Positions 54,801 through 63,599 of a DNA stretch of 64,000 bases are shown piece after piece. The notes under the pieces are model-generated. The model saw only the letters and a list, made by a program, of their open reading frames with translations. It was not told where the DNA came from and searched no databases. The position numbers were made by a program, and so were the translations under genes. The DNA comes from Dendrophyllia cribrosa (taxonomy: Eukaryota; Cnidaria; Anthozoa; Scleractinia; Dendrophylliidae): positions 20,526,284 to 20,590,283 of the forward strand of contig JAJLRJ010000010.1 of the NCBI GenBank assembly GCA_024195265.1. Reading direction: 5' to 3'. The first letter of the stretch is position 1. Each line of letters opens with the position of its first letter.

Positions 54801-57299
54801 TTCTTATTATTATTATATTAAGTGATGTAATTAGTGTAAGTGATGTAATTAGTGCAAGTAAGTGATGTAATAAGTGTAAGTAAGTGATGTAATAAGTGTA
54901 AGGCAGTGAGTAGTTAGTGTAAGTAAGTGATGTAATAAGTGTAAGGCAGTGATGTAATTAATGTAAGTAAGTGATGTAATGAGTGTAAGGTAGTGATGTA
55001 ATTAGTGTAAGTAAGTGATGTAATTAATGTAAGTGAGTGATGTAATAAGTGTAAGGTAGTGATGTAATTAGTGTAAGTAAGTGATGTAATAAGTGTAAGG
55101 CAGTGATGTAATTAATGTAAGTAAGTGATGTAATGAGTGTAAGTTAGTGATGTAATTAGTGTAAGTAAGTGATGTAATTAATGTAAGTGAGTGATGTAAT
55201 AAGTGTAAGGTAGTGATGTAATTAGTGTAAGTGATGTAAGTGATGTAGTTAGTGTAAGTAAGTGATGTAATTAGTGTAAGTAAGTGATGTAATAAGTTTA
55301 AGTAAGTGATGTAATAAGTGTAACGAAGTGATGTAATTAGTGTAAGTTAGTGATGTACTTAGTGTAAGTGATGTAATTAGTGTATGGTAGCGATATAATT
55401 AGAGTAAGTTAGTGATGTAATTAGTGTAAGTAGGTAATGTAATAAGTGTAAGTCAGTGATGTAATTAGTGAAAGTAAGTGATGCAATAAGTGTAAGTAAT
55501 TGATGTAATAAGTGTAAGGCAGTGATGTAATTAATGTAAGTAAGTGATGTAATAAGTGTAAGAAAGTGATGTAATTAGTCTAAGGCAGTGATGTAATGAG
55601 TGTAAGTAAGTGATGTAATTAGTGTATGGTAGCGATATAATTAGACTAAGTTAGTGATGTAATTGTAAGTAGGTGATGTAATAAGTGTAAGGCAGTGATG
55701 TAATTAGTGTAAGTAAGTGATGTAATAAGTGTAAGTAAGTGATGTAATTAGTGTAAGTAAGTGATGCAATAAGTGTAAGGCAGTGATGTAATAAGTGTAA
55801 GTAAGTGATGTAATAAGTGTAAGAAAGTGATGTAATTAGTGTAAGGCAGTGATGTAATTAGTGTAAGGCAGTGATGTAATTAGTGTAAGTTAGTGATGTA
55901 ATTAGTGTAAGTAAGTGATGTAATAAGTGTAAGTAAGTGATGCAATAAGTGTAAGGCAGTGATGTAATAAGTGTAAGTAAGTGATGTAATAAGTGTAAGG
56001 CAGTGAAACAGATGTAATTAATGTAAGTAAGTGATGTAATAAGTGTAAGTAAGTGATTTAATAAGTGTAAGAAAGTGATGTAATTAGTCTAAGGCAGTGA
56101 TGTAATGAGTGTAAGTAAGTGATGTAATTAGTGTAAGGCAGTGATGTAATTAGTGTAAGTAAGTGATGTAATTAGTGTAATTAAGTAATGCAAAAAGTGT
56201 AAGGTGGTGATGCAATTAGTGTAAGTAAGTGATTTAATTAGTGTAAGTAAGTGATGTAATTAGTGTAAGTAAGTGATGTAATAAGTGTAAGTAAGTGATG
56301 TAATAAGTGTAACGTAGTGATGTAATTAGTGTAAGTAAGTGATGTAATTAGTGTAAGTAAGTGATGTAATAAGTGTAAGTAAGTGATGCAATAAGTGTAA
56401 AGTGGTTTTCACTAGCGCATAAGCATAAGCACAAGCCAACATACGCAGACTCAGTAACATGTTGATCATTAGTTCCAATTGTTTGAACAAAACAGAACAA
56501 TAGGCACTAATGATCAACACGTTACTGAGTCTGCGTGAGTGTGAGTGAGTGATGTAATAAGTGTAAGGCAGTGATGTAATAAGTGTAAGGTAGTGATGTA
56601 ATTAGTGTAAGGTAGTGATGTAATTAGTGTAAGTAAGTGATGTAATTAAAGTAAGTTAGTGATGTAATTACTGTAAGTGATGTAATTAGTGTAAGTAAGT
56701 GATGTAATTAGTGTAAATAAGTAATGTAAGAAGTGTAAGGTAGTGATGCAATTAGTGTAAGTAAGTGTTGTAATTAGTGTGAGTAAGTGATGTAATTAGT
56801 GTAAGTGATGTAATTAGTGTAAGTAAGTGATGTAATTAGTGTAAGTAAGTGATGTAATAAGTGTAAGTAAGTGATGTAATTAGTGGAAGGCAGTGATGTA
56901 ATTAGTGTGAGTAAGTGATGTAATTAGTGTAAGTAAGTGATGTAATTAGTGTAAGTAAGTTATGTAATAAGTGTAAGAAAGTGATGTAATTAGTGGAAGG
57001 CAGTGATGTAATAAGTGTAAGTTAGTGATGTTTCTTTTTTTCTAACCCTTGGGTTACAAGGGTAAATTAAAGTTACCTCTTTATCGCGTTCTTTAATATC
57101 ATCCGTATCCAACTTGTGCGATGTTATTTGATATCCCTCTGTTGTCCGAAACAGTTTTTGGTCGAAGTAATCAATTGCAAAGACAGTCCTATCGGATAAA
57201 TCACTAAGGATAGAATGCTGGCTGTTTCTATCTCTGTACATGGCATCTTTCATTATCCGGTTGTCTGGAGTATTCGTAAGCATAAACCAATACATATAC
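38356..57299 (-). CDS. LDLR/LRP-like single-pass receptor, partial
   Basis: Recognised exons in transcript order are 57077-57299 (YWTD propeller), 45840-46044 (propeller), 45264-45452 (EGF), 40453-40630 (fibronectin III, second half) and 38356-38714 (stalk, membrane helix, tail). The first three join in phase; so do the last two. The EGF exon ends in phase 1 while the FNIII exon needs phase 0, so at least one exon in 40631-45263 was not found. The gene must start upstream of 57299, possibly beyond the window. YWTD-EGF modules bind extracellular ligands in the LDLR/LRP/SORL1 families; the mix with FNIII recalls SORL1, but the identity is open. Confidence 0.65.
38720..39340. other. Receptor intron, nothing recognised
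   Basis: No repeat pair or exon could be supported. Confidence 0.3.
39359..39763. mobile_element. MITE packed with GCGTATG motifs
   Basis: Ends GGCCCTGTCACACTATTGCG are exactly inverted. Between them GCGTATG, its inverse CATACGC and near variants recur some twenty times. The flank CAGACCTTCACGTAA occurs at 39345-39359 and again at 39815-39829, beside TA-rich repeats. Confidence 0.8.
39770..39860. repeat. TA microsatellite and duplicated flank
   Basis: ATATATAT runs at 39778-39808 are followed by a second CAGACCTTCACGTAACG copy. Confidence 0.7.
39930..40354 (+). pseudogene. RTE-type LINE 3' end
   Basis: Frames read RRRWNWIDYLMRK, then after a frameshift near 40040 WRPEGKRKIGRPKTTWRR, then ALAANRGGWKENF and stop. 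This is the conserved C terminus of RTE/BovB-like reverse transcriptases. A TAG interrupts at AAGW-stop-SWATV. The 3' end is a TTGAAG-rich tail (AAAGTTGAAGTTGAAGTTG), typical of RTE. It lies in a receptor intron. Confidence 0.75.
40453..40630 (-). CDS. Receptor exon: fibronectin III, second half
   Basis: Acceptor CCATCCAG/ATG (AG at 40631-40632) and donor CTG/GTATGT. The reading YYIYYGR...RW...TFATAIVVGHLKRTIRYNF then VVLSLRG...FAVDITPTSG has the strand pattern of an FNIII domain. It joins in phase (1) to the membrane exon. Confidence 0.65.
40705..40757 (-). repeat. Partial tRNA-like SINE head
   Basis: GCGCGGTGGTATAGTGATAA and TGCATTGGACTTAAGA resemble a tRNA 5' half, but no B box follows. 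It ends at a GTAAGT word that only mimics a splice donor. Confidence 0.35.
41288..41674. repeat. Inverted-repeat segment
   Basis: AAACGTTGTCATTGATCGGT and ACCGATCAATGACAACGTTT face each other, together with CTACGCGACCAGACCGAAA and its inverse. AGGGACACTGTGCCACC at 41290 is an isolated end of the TTAA family seen at 20664. Confidence 0.6.
42010..42231. mobile_element. MITE with ACTCGTACCCAGTCGC ends
   Basis: ACTCGTACCCAGTCGCTAT at the left and ATAGCGACTGGGTACGAGT at the right. About 220 bp. The open frame inside it has no homology I recognise. Confidence 0.75.
42240..45255. other. Receptor intron(s), no exon found
   Basis: One pogo-like end (CAGTAACCTGTCTCTAATTA near 42265) and a G run at about 44200 were seen. 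A missing receptor exon (first half of FNIII) should lie between 40631 and 45263, but I could not identify it. Confidence 0.35.
45264..45452 (-). CDS. Receptor exon: LRP-type EGF module
   Basis: Acceptor TGTGCAG/AATATG and donor ACC/GTAAGT. CYTRRHCSHLCLPDPGFHLF followed by RCSCPDN and CGCPSGQFVNPNGDC is the LRP-style EGF that follows a YWTD propeller. It joins in phase 1 to the exon at 45840. Confidence 0.8.
45840..46044 (-). CDS. Receptor exon: YWTD propeller blade
   Basis: Acceptor CCCTCAG/ACGG and donor AAAG/GTGAAT. VSEDYVYWIDLSGNSINRAN has the YW-[TI]-D core; AMGLKVVHWNIQK is the propeller exit strand. It starts in phase 0, matching the end of the exon at 57077. Confidence 0.8.
46053..47390. 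other. Receptor intron, left flank of the satellite
   Basis: AAATTCAAAACTAGTACCCA plus GTGTGTGTGTT at 46070-46100 is repeated after the array (48470-48505). From about 47320 the flank carries TTTAGCAGAATAAGCATGAG, repeated before the second array (54625). Confidence 0.5.
47395..48462. repeat. 22 bp satellite, array 1
   Basis: About 48 tandem units of 22 bp beginning GTGTAAGTAAGTGATGTAAT. Common variants have GGTAGTG or GGCAGTG for AAGTAGTG-type positions and AATAAG for AATTAG. It lies in the receptor's 11 kb intron. It has no spacer/repeat alternation of a CRISPR kind. Confidence 0.95.
49146..49680. mobile_element. MITE with TAGCCTGAGAAAACAG ends and a tRNA-like core
   Basis: TAGCCTGAGAAAACAG at the left is mirrored by CTGTTTTCTCAGGCTA at the right, with GTGGCGCCGC and CGGTCGATGCC words just inside both ends. 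The minus strand at 49287-49357 carries A and B box words of a tRNA. Confidence 0.75.
49287..49357 (-). repeat. tRNA-like segment in MITE
   Basis: TGGTCTAGTGGTAAAG (A box) and CCGGGTTCGATTCT (B box) are correctly spaced. The anticodon stem pairs poorly, so a SINE head or a pseudo-tRNA is likelier than a working gene. Confidence 0.45.
49681..50389 (-). pseudogene. Internally deleted L1-like LINE
   Basis: Upstream (50042-50389) is an ORF1-like frame: GKRKRSNSSSSDGVPTPRQT, then a coiled-coil-like segment (VWKVLTEIRTNTQKLVHDI). About 50 bp further on, 49794-49990 encodes the ORF2 C-terminal zinc knuckle (GLCSQCRCADSLEHAFLDC). The reverse transcriptase and endonuclease between them are missing, so the copy is a deletion derivative. 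No ATG starts the ORF1 frame. Confidence 0.6.
50640..51720 (+). pseudogene. PIF/Harbinger transposase, decayed
   Basis: 50728-51145 encodes HARBI1-like sequence (FRMGQDTFNKLYTELE, then AVTLWKLLTNVEYRTLAQLM, GIGRSTA). 51140-51230 has the DDE-region motif VTGAIDGCHIPV in a new frame. GRVYDARVLPNSALYQKAQA, DPAYPLNPWLMTPY and VVENSFDSLKGRWRCLLKR follow across further frameshifts and a stop. No ATG opens the first frame. The transposase is dead. Confidence 0.8.
51721..52184. other. Spacer between Harbinger genes
   Basis: AT-rich spacer between convergent genes. The plus-strand frame at 51799-52080 is hydrophobic in parts but has no recognisable homology. Confidence 0.3.
52185..53048 (-). pseudogene. 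Myb/SANT-like Harbinger accessory gene
   Basis: The ATG at 53048 (AAAATGGCGG context) opens a 138-residue frame with a Myb/SANT-like domain: WWHEETKLLIALWSEE, QCRVKVNNQKQKYHKIRD. In active Harbinger elements this second protein helps the transposase bind its ends. The frame stops at 52632. Related C-terminal sequence continues out of frame to 52185 (EEERRAKKELELVEKRM-type coiled coil), so the gene is probably broken. It is convergent with the transposase. Confidence 0.65.
53110..54600. other. Receptor intron, no gene seen
   Basis: GGGTTCATATCAACTAATTA (minus strand near 53150) loosely resembles GGTTCACATCTGCGAAATTA at 50525 and could be the Harbinger ends. Nothing else is supportable up to the second satellite. 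Confidence 0.3.
54600..57031. repeat. 22 bp satellite, array 2
   Basis: The same 22 bp unit as array 1 but more divergent, with AATAAG variants common and irregular unit lengths. The dense array starts near 54820. Its left flank repeats that of array 1, so the two derive from a segmental duplication. It is interrupted by a MITE at 56402-56540 and ends only about 45 bp from a receptor splice donor. Confidence 0.92.
56402..56540. mobile_element. MITE inserted in the satellite
   Basis: ACGCAGACTCAGTAACATG and CACGTTACTGAGTCTGCGT face each other, with TTGATCATTAG and its inverse inside. The left side begins with CGCATAAGCATAAGCA. Satellite units continue on both sides. Confidence 0.75.
57077..57299 (-). 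CDS. Receptor exon: YWTD propeller, most 5' exon seen
   Basis: Acceptor TATTCAG/GTATATG and donor GAG/GTAACT. YMYWFMLTNTPDNRIM, RTVFAIDYFDQKLF and GYQITSHKLD follow the LDLR class B blade pattern. It starts in phase 2, so a further upstream exon exists that I did not find. Confidence 0.75.
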
Positions 57300-57939
57300 C
57301 TGAATAGAATTTATATTGCGAATCAGAATGCAATGCATGTATAAAACAATGCAATGGTTCAAGCATAGTGAAATGGCTGCCAATATGGACGCCTTAGGTG
57401 TCACTTACCGCCGCTGTGAAGGATGGGGGATAACCGTATTGTATAATAGGTTTTTTTTATAAGCCTTGGTGGCGGTAGAAGTCCCTCACTGTCTCAGGGA
57501 AAGTTGAGCGGTAGAACACATGATGGCGCATGGAAACAGTCTCTCGCGAGGAGGCGGGACGCATAGGAGGTGATTTTCGCGCTCGCTCGCGTGATTTCCC
57601 GCTCGACAATCGCTGAGAGAAACGAGGGACCATTCGATGTCTAGTGTGGTGGTAATTTCCGAGATCGCGAAGGAAAAGAAAAATTAGAAATCCAAAAGAC
57701 ACTTTGCACTGGACATTTTTTATTTCAAAGGATCCCTCTAGTCTGATAATAAAAAAAAGCTACCAATGTAGGATTAGTAATTAGCTTGAGTAGACTGAAT
57801 GGAATACAATTCAGGAAGTAAGTCGGACGCGCTCGGCCGATTTGAAACTACGAGCACGATTATCCTTGAATTTTACAACACGAAGTCCAGTTACTAATTA
57901 ATCGCATCAATGACTAAATTGGAGATTAAAAAATCTATG
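57300..57939. other. No gene recognised
   Basis: The GC-rich stretch 57460-57660 (CGCTCGCTCGCGTGATTTCC) looks like a dispersed repeat. No partner copy is in the window. Confidence 0.3.
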
Positions 57940-59320
57940 TGAAGGACTGAAAATGATTGACATTTTTTCATATAACAAATCGCTTAAAACTACATGGATA
58001 AAGAAATATCTTGATGATGAGAACGGTGGAAAATGGAAACTTTTTTTTGGACGAGAGCTAGAAAAATATGACGAAAAGCTGCTTTTTAGTGGTAACCTCA
58101 ATAGGAAGGATACTTCGGAAACATTCCACGTTACAAACCCTTTATTTCAAGAACTTTTATGTATATGGGCTGAAGTCAATTTTAATCCCCAAATAAACAC
58201 TAAGCAGCAGTTTCTAAAACAATCCTTCAGTATGGCATAATTCATTAATCAGACTAGACAACAAACCCATCTTTTTCAAACTGCTAATTTCGAAAGGCAT
58301 TTTGAAAGTAAAACACCTAATGAAAGATCAGGACAAGTTCCTTTCTTTCGCTGAATTTAGGACCACCTCCAACATACAAATGCAATCCTTAACTTTAAGT
58401 ATTTCAATTTCTACAAAAGCTGTATCTAATGAAACAGATTATGAAGATTTTTTTCTGCTTTCATCAAAAGTAAAAAAGCAAACAAACTTGTTTACAGAAA
58501 GCTAGTATCTCTAAAATGTCTAAAATCTTTCAATCCCGATCTGAAGTCAAACAAAGTGGAATGCTAATTGTGAAATCGATAACTGTTGTAAACCAGATTG
58601 GATAAAAGCATATAAGTTGGCTTTTAGCTGCACCAAGAGCACTAAAATTTTTTAATTTTCACTTCAGATTTTTGCATAGAATCTTGCCAACGAACAGCCT
58701 TTTGTCAAAAATCGGCATTAAAGACAATCCTAACTGCACTTTTTGCGGCAAAGCTTCTGAAGAACTCACACACCTTTTCTGGCATTGCAACAAAACTGCT
58801 TCTTTTTGGGATGATTTACTTCTATGGTTGAAAACAAAAACACTTATCCCAAATGATTATCAAAAGAACATGGCTATTTTCTTGGGTCTGAGGCCAGATA
58901 ACTCTCGACACTATTTATTACATCTCAACTTATGTTTCCTCTTGGCCAAATATTTTATATGGTGTTGCAAGATTAAAGAAACCTTCCCGGGCATTAGAGG
59001 ATTCTTGTTCGTCTTGAGCTCTCAATACAAGATAGAATTGAACGCTACCAGCAATAACCATAAGAAATGGGCTCCTTTAGCACAACACCTAAGTTAAAAG
59101 CACACAAACTTAAGTGTATAGTGTACTTAGCCATTTCCTTTGTTTTCGCTACATACCCTTCTCCCTGCCACAATGAGTGACACATAAATTTATTATATAT
59201 TATATGATTGCTTTGCTCCTACTTGTGAAATGCCAATAAGCTAAATATTTACACTATTAACAATGTACTGTTGTAAGTAAAAATCTCCTTGTCTCACAAA
59301 CAAAAATAAAAATAAATTTG
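57940..59320 (+). pseudogene. L1/Tx1-type LINE ORF2 C-terminal fragment
   Basis: TTWIKKYLDDENGGKWKLFF, the thumb-like region and a frame-shifted WHNS block (near 58235) lead to DWIKAYKLAF. HRILPTNSLLSKIGI and the zf-RVT knuckle CTFCGKASEELTHLFWHC follow. The last frame (58672-59097) is open to its stop; earlier parts are broken. An A-rich tail (AAAAATAAAAATAAA) closes it near 59320. Confidence 0.75.
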
Positions 59321-59325
59321 ATTTA

Positions 59326-59898
59326 TGTCAGCCTGACGTTTTCAAGGTTCTTAGCCAGCGTGACACATTTCGCAATGTGGCAGCACTTCACTTCCAATAT
59401 GGAACTACCACTAAATATTTAGGGATCTACCTCTAGCATGATTTACGCTGGAATGAACATGTAAATGAAATTACTACCAAAGCAAACAAGACGCTGAACT
59501 TTCTACGACGCAATCTCCGCACTTGTTCGGTCAAATCCAAAGAACGAGCATACAAAGCTCTAGTGAGACCGATTGTTGAATACAGTGCCACTGTCTGGGA
59601 TCCTTACGTAGCTAAGAACATACATCAGGTCGAAATGCATGATTCAACGCGAGCAGCTCGCTGGGTACTCGGGCGCTACGATAGATTAGACAGTGTCACT
59701 GATATTTTATTTTCTCTCAAATGGAGATCCCTGGAGCTCAGACGATCAGACGCACGTCCTGTTGCTGTACAACAGAGCAATGGATTAGTAACTTACGAAT
59801 GCGACAAGCTTCATAAAGAAAATAAGAGCAGGATGGACACCAGGCGTTCGTCTCTCAGTCATCGATTTGAGCAGCCACGTTGTACATGTGATAATTAG
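59326..59898 (+). pseudogene. CR1/jockey-type LINE RT fragment
   Basis: TTKYLGIYL-stop-HDLRWNEHV, then KALVRPIVEYSATVWDPY and RAARWVLGRYDRLDSVTD match the end of jockey/CR1 reverse transcriptases. An in-frame stop at about 59439 and the lack of any start make it a pseudogene. Confidence 0.75.
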
Positions 59899-59934
59899 AG
59901 AAGAATATTGTAGAAGAACATTTTCTGTTATTTA

Positions 59935-60600
59935 GTGCCGGGTCCAGGATTGGTGGACGTTTTTAAAGTTAGAGGCTTTGCTTCGAGTTTGAGTGAAAGC
60001 GACAAGATGGCGGATTTAAAGAAGACGGTGCGACCGTGCAGGAGTGAATTGACAAGGCTGAAAGTTGTACATGTCAAACAAAATTGGTTCCAGCTGGCAG
60101 CTTATAGGGGGAGGATGAGACATATTCAGTTCGCGGTTTCCTCAGAGGTCGAGGAATCACTGTGGAACAGAAAGTCCTTGGCATTGGATGGAACGTGAGA
60201 GAGGATACTTTTGACAGGTTGAGAGATGCTGTGATGAAAACAGGAATTACTGTGACAAACGATGATCCTTGGCTCGTTAACTAAGCAGTATGACCCTTTG
60301 GGCTTGTTAAGCCCTATCATTGTGTTGCTCAAGATCATTTTCCAAGGTTTATGCAAGTCTAAAGCCAAGTGGGACACCCCTTGGATAGCAAGCCCAATTA
60401 AGGAGGAATGGCTTCGACTAGTAACAGTAACTGACATCGAGAGACAGATTCTACTTCAAGGGGTGCTCTACTCTAGAAATTTGTGACATTCAGCTGCATG
60501 GATTCTGTGATGCGTCGGAGAAAGCGTATGGAGCTGTGGTTTATCTGCGCGCTAGTACAGCATCTGGGGACGTACTTACCCAGATTAGTAGGGACCTTAA
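59935..60600 (+). pseudogene. BEL/Pao LTR retrotransposon remnant
   Basis: The gag-like start MADLKKTVRPCRSELTRLK (60007 on) is followed almost at once by the RT/RNase H junction: VLGIGWNVREDTF, LTKQYDPLGLLSPI, and further on LHGFCDASEKAYGAVVYLRA across frameshifts. The middle of gag-pol is deleted. No LTRs were recognised. Confidence 0.7.
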
Positions 60601-60768
60601 GCATAGACGACGAAGAGGAAGACGACGACGAATAGAACGCGTGAGGACTGGACGGAACGGTCCGTTCACGGCTTGAAAACGGCGGGAAAAATCGAAACTT
60701 AAGCTTCGCTCGACGAGAACGTGAACGTAAACAAAAAACCACAGCACAGTAAACGATTTTTCGTTGAG

Positions 60769-62063
60769 ATGGTTTCTTTTCACCAGCTTCAAGAACGTTT
60801 TCTCTTTAGTCACGCTCATGGTATTTTGGATGATGAAGAACTGTTGTTGTTGTATGAAGAATACGCGCCAAAAAATCCTGACTTTTGTTATGAGAATTTT
60901 GAAAGATTTTCTCTGGACGATATAAACGATGCAGAGTGCTTGGCAGAGTTCAGGTTCAGGAAGCAAGACCTTCCACTTCTCGCCGAGGTCCTTCAAATAC
61001 CAGACTACTTACGTGTTACCAAAGAACCATATCAAGTGGAATGGAAGCGCTTTGTATACTTCTGAGAAGATTGTCTTACCCTGCAGATTCAGTGATATCA
61101 TTCCACGATTTGGTAGGCCGGTTCCAGTGTTAAGCATGATTAGCAACCCAAGTGCTTGACTACATATACGACACACACTGCCACAGAATCACTCAGTGGA
61201 ATCACCAAATTCTCTCTCAGCCCTTGCTGCAACTGTATAGTGAACTATTGCTGCCCAGGGTTCTGCCTTGGACAATTGTTTTGGATTTGTTGAGGGACGG
61301 TTCGTCCAATTTGCAGACCTGCAGAACATCAGAGAGCGGTCTATAACGGCCACAAAAGAGTACATGCTTTAAAGTTCAGTGTGTTGCCCTTCCCAATGGT
61401 CTGATAGGTCATCTATATGGCCCAGTAGGTAAGAAATGTGAAAAAATGTAAGAAATGCGCATGTGTATGCGTGTGGTGGTGCGTGCGTGCGTGGATGTGT
61501 GTATTTTGCTGAGAAGGACTGTTGTTAATAACTCATTGTTGTCTGTATAAAACAAAACAAAAAAAAAAAAGAAATGGCTATAATAATTATTGTTTTCTCA
61601 ATAATTTTCATGTCATTCATGAAAAAAGTTTTGAATATTTTTCTTATTTTCAGAAGGAAGGAGGCATGATGAGTATGCTGGCAGACTCAAGACTCCTTAA
61701 TGACCTTCAAGCTTTTGCAAACTCTCCTTTAGGGAATCCATACTGCATTCATGGTGATCCAGCATACCCTCTAAGGGTACACATTGAAGCCCCTTTTAGG
61801 AATAGAGCCTTGACCCTCAAATGATGGATTTCAACCAGTCAATGAGCAGTGTTAGAGAATCGGTAGAGTGGCTATTCAATGATGTCACTAACTACTTCAA
61901 GTTTTTGGGACTTAAGAAGAACTTAAAAATTGGTCTTAGTAGTGTGGGTAAAATGTATGTGGTCAGTGCCCTACTTAGAAATGCCCTCACATGCCTCTAT
62001 GGAAATCAGACATCCAGTTTTTTTCAACTGGAACCTCCTTCCTTAGAAGACTACTTTTCTTAA
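60769..62063 (+). pseudogene. Second Harbinger-type DDE transposase, decayed but spliced
   Basis: The ATG at 60769 opens MVSFHQLQERFLFSHAHGIL, then EFRFRKQDLPLLAEVLQIPD. Frameshifts precede LLRRLSYP, FSDIIPRFGRPVPVLSMISN, HRITQWN and ALPNGLIGHLYGPV. A true intron (donor GTAG/GTAAGA near 61431, acceptor TTTTCAG near 61653) restores GPVEGRRHD. GDPAYPLRVHIEAPFRN, SVEWLFNDVTNYFKF and KMYVVSALLRNALTCLYGN complete the domain. Several frame breaks make it inactive. Confidence 0.75.
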
Positions 62064-62114
62064 TAACTTTGTAACATATGATATCTTAACATTGATTTTC
62101 CAAATTGTGGACAT

Positions 62115-62421
<307 letters not shown>

Positions 62422-62886
62422 ATGGGAGCTGGGCATTGTGTACATTGAGTAAAATCACAGCAACATGTTTAATTTTACCTGCTTGTTTTTAACACACTAA
62501 TACTGGGTTAAACTAATGCCACGTTCACACTATCTAGAACAAAGTACCAACACAACAACATGGACATAAGGCAAAAATGATCTTCTTTTCAAGTCATTAT
62601 ATCAGTACGTGGCAAGTGTGAATCAGGCTTAAGGCTGTATATTTGAGGAGAAAAAAATACTTTCCAGAAGTAAAAAAGTGACATATTTTTTTTGTACTGC
62701 ATAAAGAAGCAAGTTTCCTGGATCACAAAATCATGTGGAGAAACATAGCCTAAAACATTTGTTAACTAAACTTCAACATAGCTCAACATAGCTTAAGTAA
62801 ATTAATGCTTAGCAAAGTTGGGGTTTCCCCTAAAATGCAACATATTAAACAATGGCAAGTTTCCAAAATCTTGAGATTAGTGAAAG
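62422..62886. other. Spacer, nothing recognised
   Basis: An AT-rich spacer lies between the transposase remnant and the Myb-like gene. GCCACGTTCACACT (62518) and AGTGTGAATCAGGC may be part of an inverted repeat, but the match is weak. Confidence 0.3.
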
Positions 62887-63564
62887 TCACTTTGTGAATG
62901 TAACCTTTTCCAATAAAGCCATTAATGACTGATTCTGTTGTTGTACCATCTTCATCATTTCTAATTGCTGTTTCTGCATTTGACTCTGCTGATCCATCAA
63001 CATCTGCTGTTCATTTTTCTTGAACTCCATCTCCTCCATCCTCAGTTTACTTTCTAACTCAAATTTCTCCTTGAGGTATTCAACAGCATCTGAACTACTT
63101 CTCTTCCCCCTTTTACTGGGTTTTCCTTCCTCTGAATCTGCATTTCTTTTCTGGGTTTTGCCTAGACGTTCCATAGCTCGGCGCCTAACCTCCTCAGCAC
63201 TTGCCTTCTCACTCTCGTTTTTTTTGGTGAGAGTGCCAGCTTGCTCATTCCTTTCCACATCAGCTGCCTTTTCTTTGTCAAGAATCTCTTCAACTGCTGC
63301 ATCTAGCTGGGTTTCCTCACAGTGTATGCCTGATGCTCCTTCTTCTTCTCTTATTTTCTCCTTGTACTTAGTCTGCAATAGGGTTAGTCTGTCTCTCACT
63401 GATCTTTTAGACACTTTGAATTTGGGACTTGCAAGACTGTTAAGATTAAGAGCTATCTGCCCCCATATTTCACCCCTTTCTTTGCTGTTTTTGGGATGCT
63501 TGAAAGGCTCCTGGAGTAGAACTTCTCCACAGAGGGTTAGATCATGTTCCTCTGTCCATTTCAT
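62887..63564 (-). CDS. Myb/trihelix-like Harbinger accessory protein
   Basis: An intact frame of 225 residues from the ATG at 63564 (MKWTEEHDLTLCGEVLLQEP). The frame also opens upstream to a splice acceptor (TTGTCTAG, AG at 63575-63576), so a 5' exon may exist. The N-terminal Myb/SANT-like domain (EIWGQIALNLNSL, VRDRLTLLQTKYKEK) is followed by a basic patch (KPSKRGKRSSS) and a long Gln/Met-rich coiled coil ending LLEKVTFTK. It is convergent with the transposase at 60769-62063. It could also be a host gene derived from such an element. Confidence 0.65.
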   Translation of the reverse strand: MKWTEEHDLTLCGEVLLQEPFKHPKNSKERGEIWGQIALNLNSLASPKFKVSKRSVRDRLTLLQTKYKEKIREEEGASGIHCEETQLDAAVEEILDKEKAADVERNEQAGTLTKKNESEKASAEEVRRRAMERLGKTQKRNADSEEGKPSKRGKRSSSDAVEYLKEKFELESKLRMEEMEFKKNEQQMLMDQQSQMQKQQLEMMKMVQQQNQSLMALLEKVTFTK

Positions 63565-63599
63565 AGAGTTGTTTCTAGACAATAAAAGTGCGACTGTGT

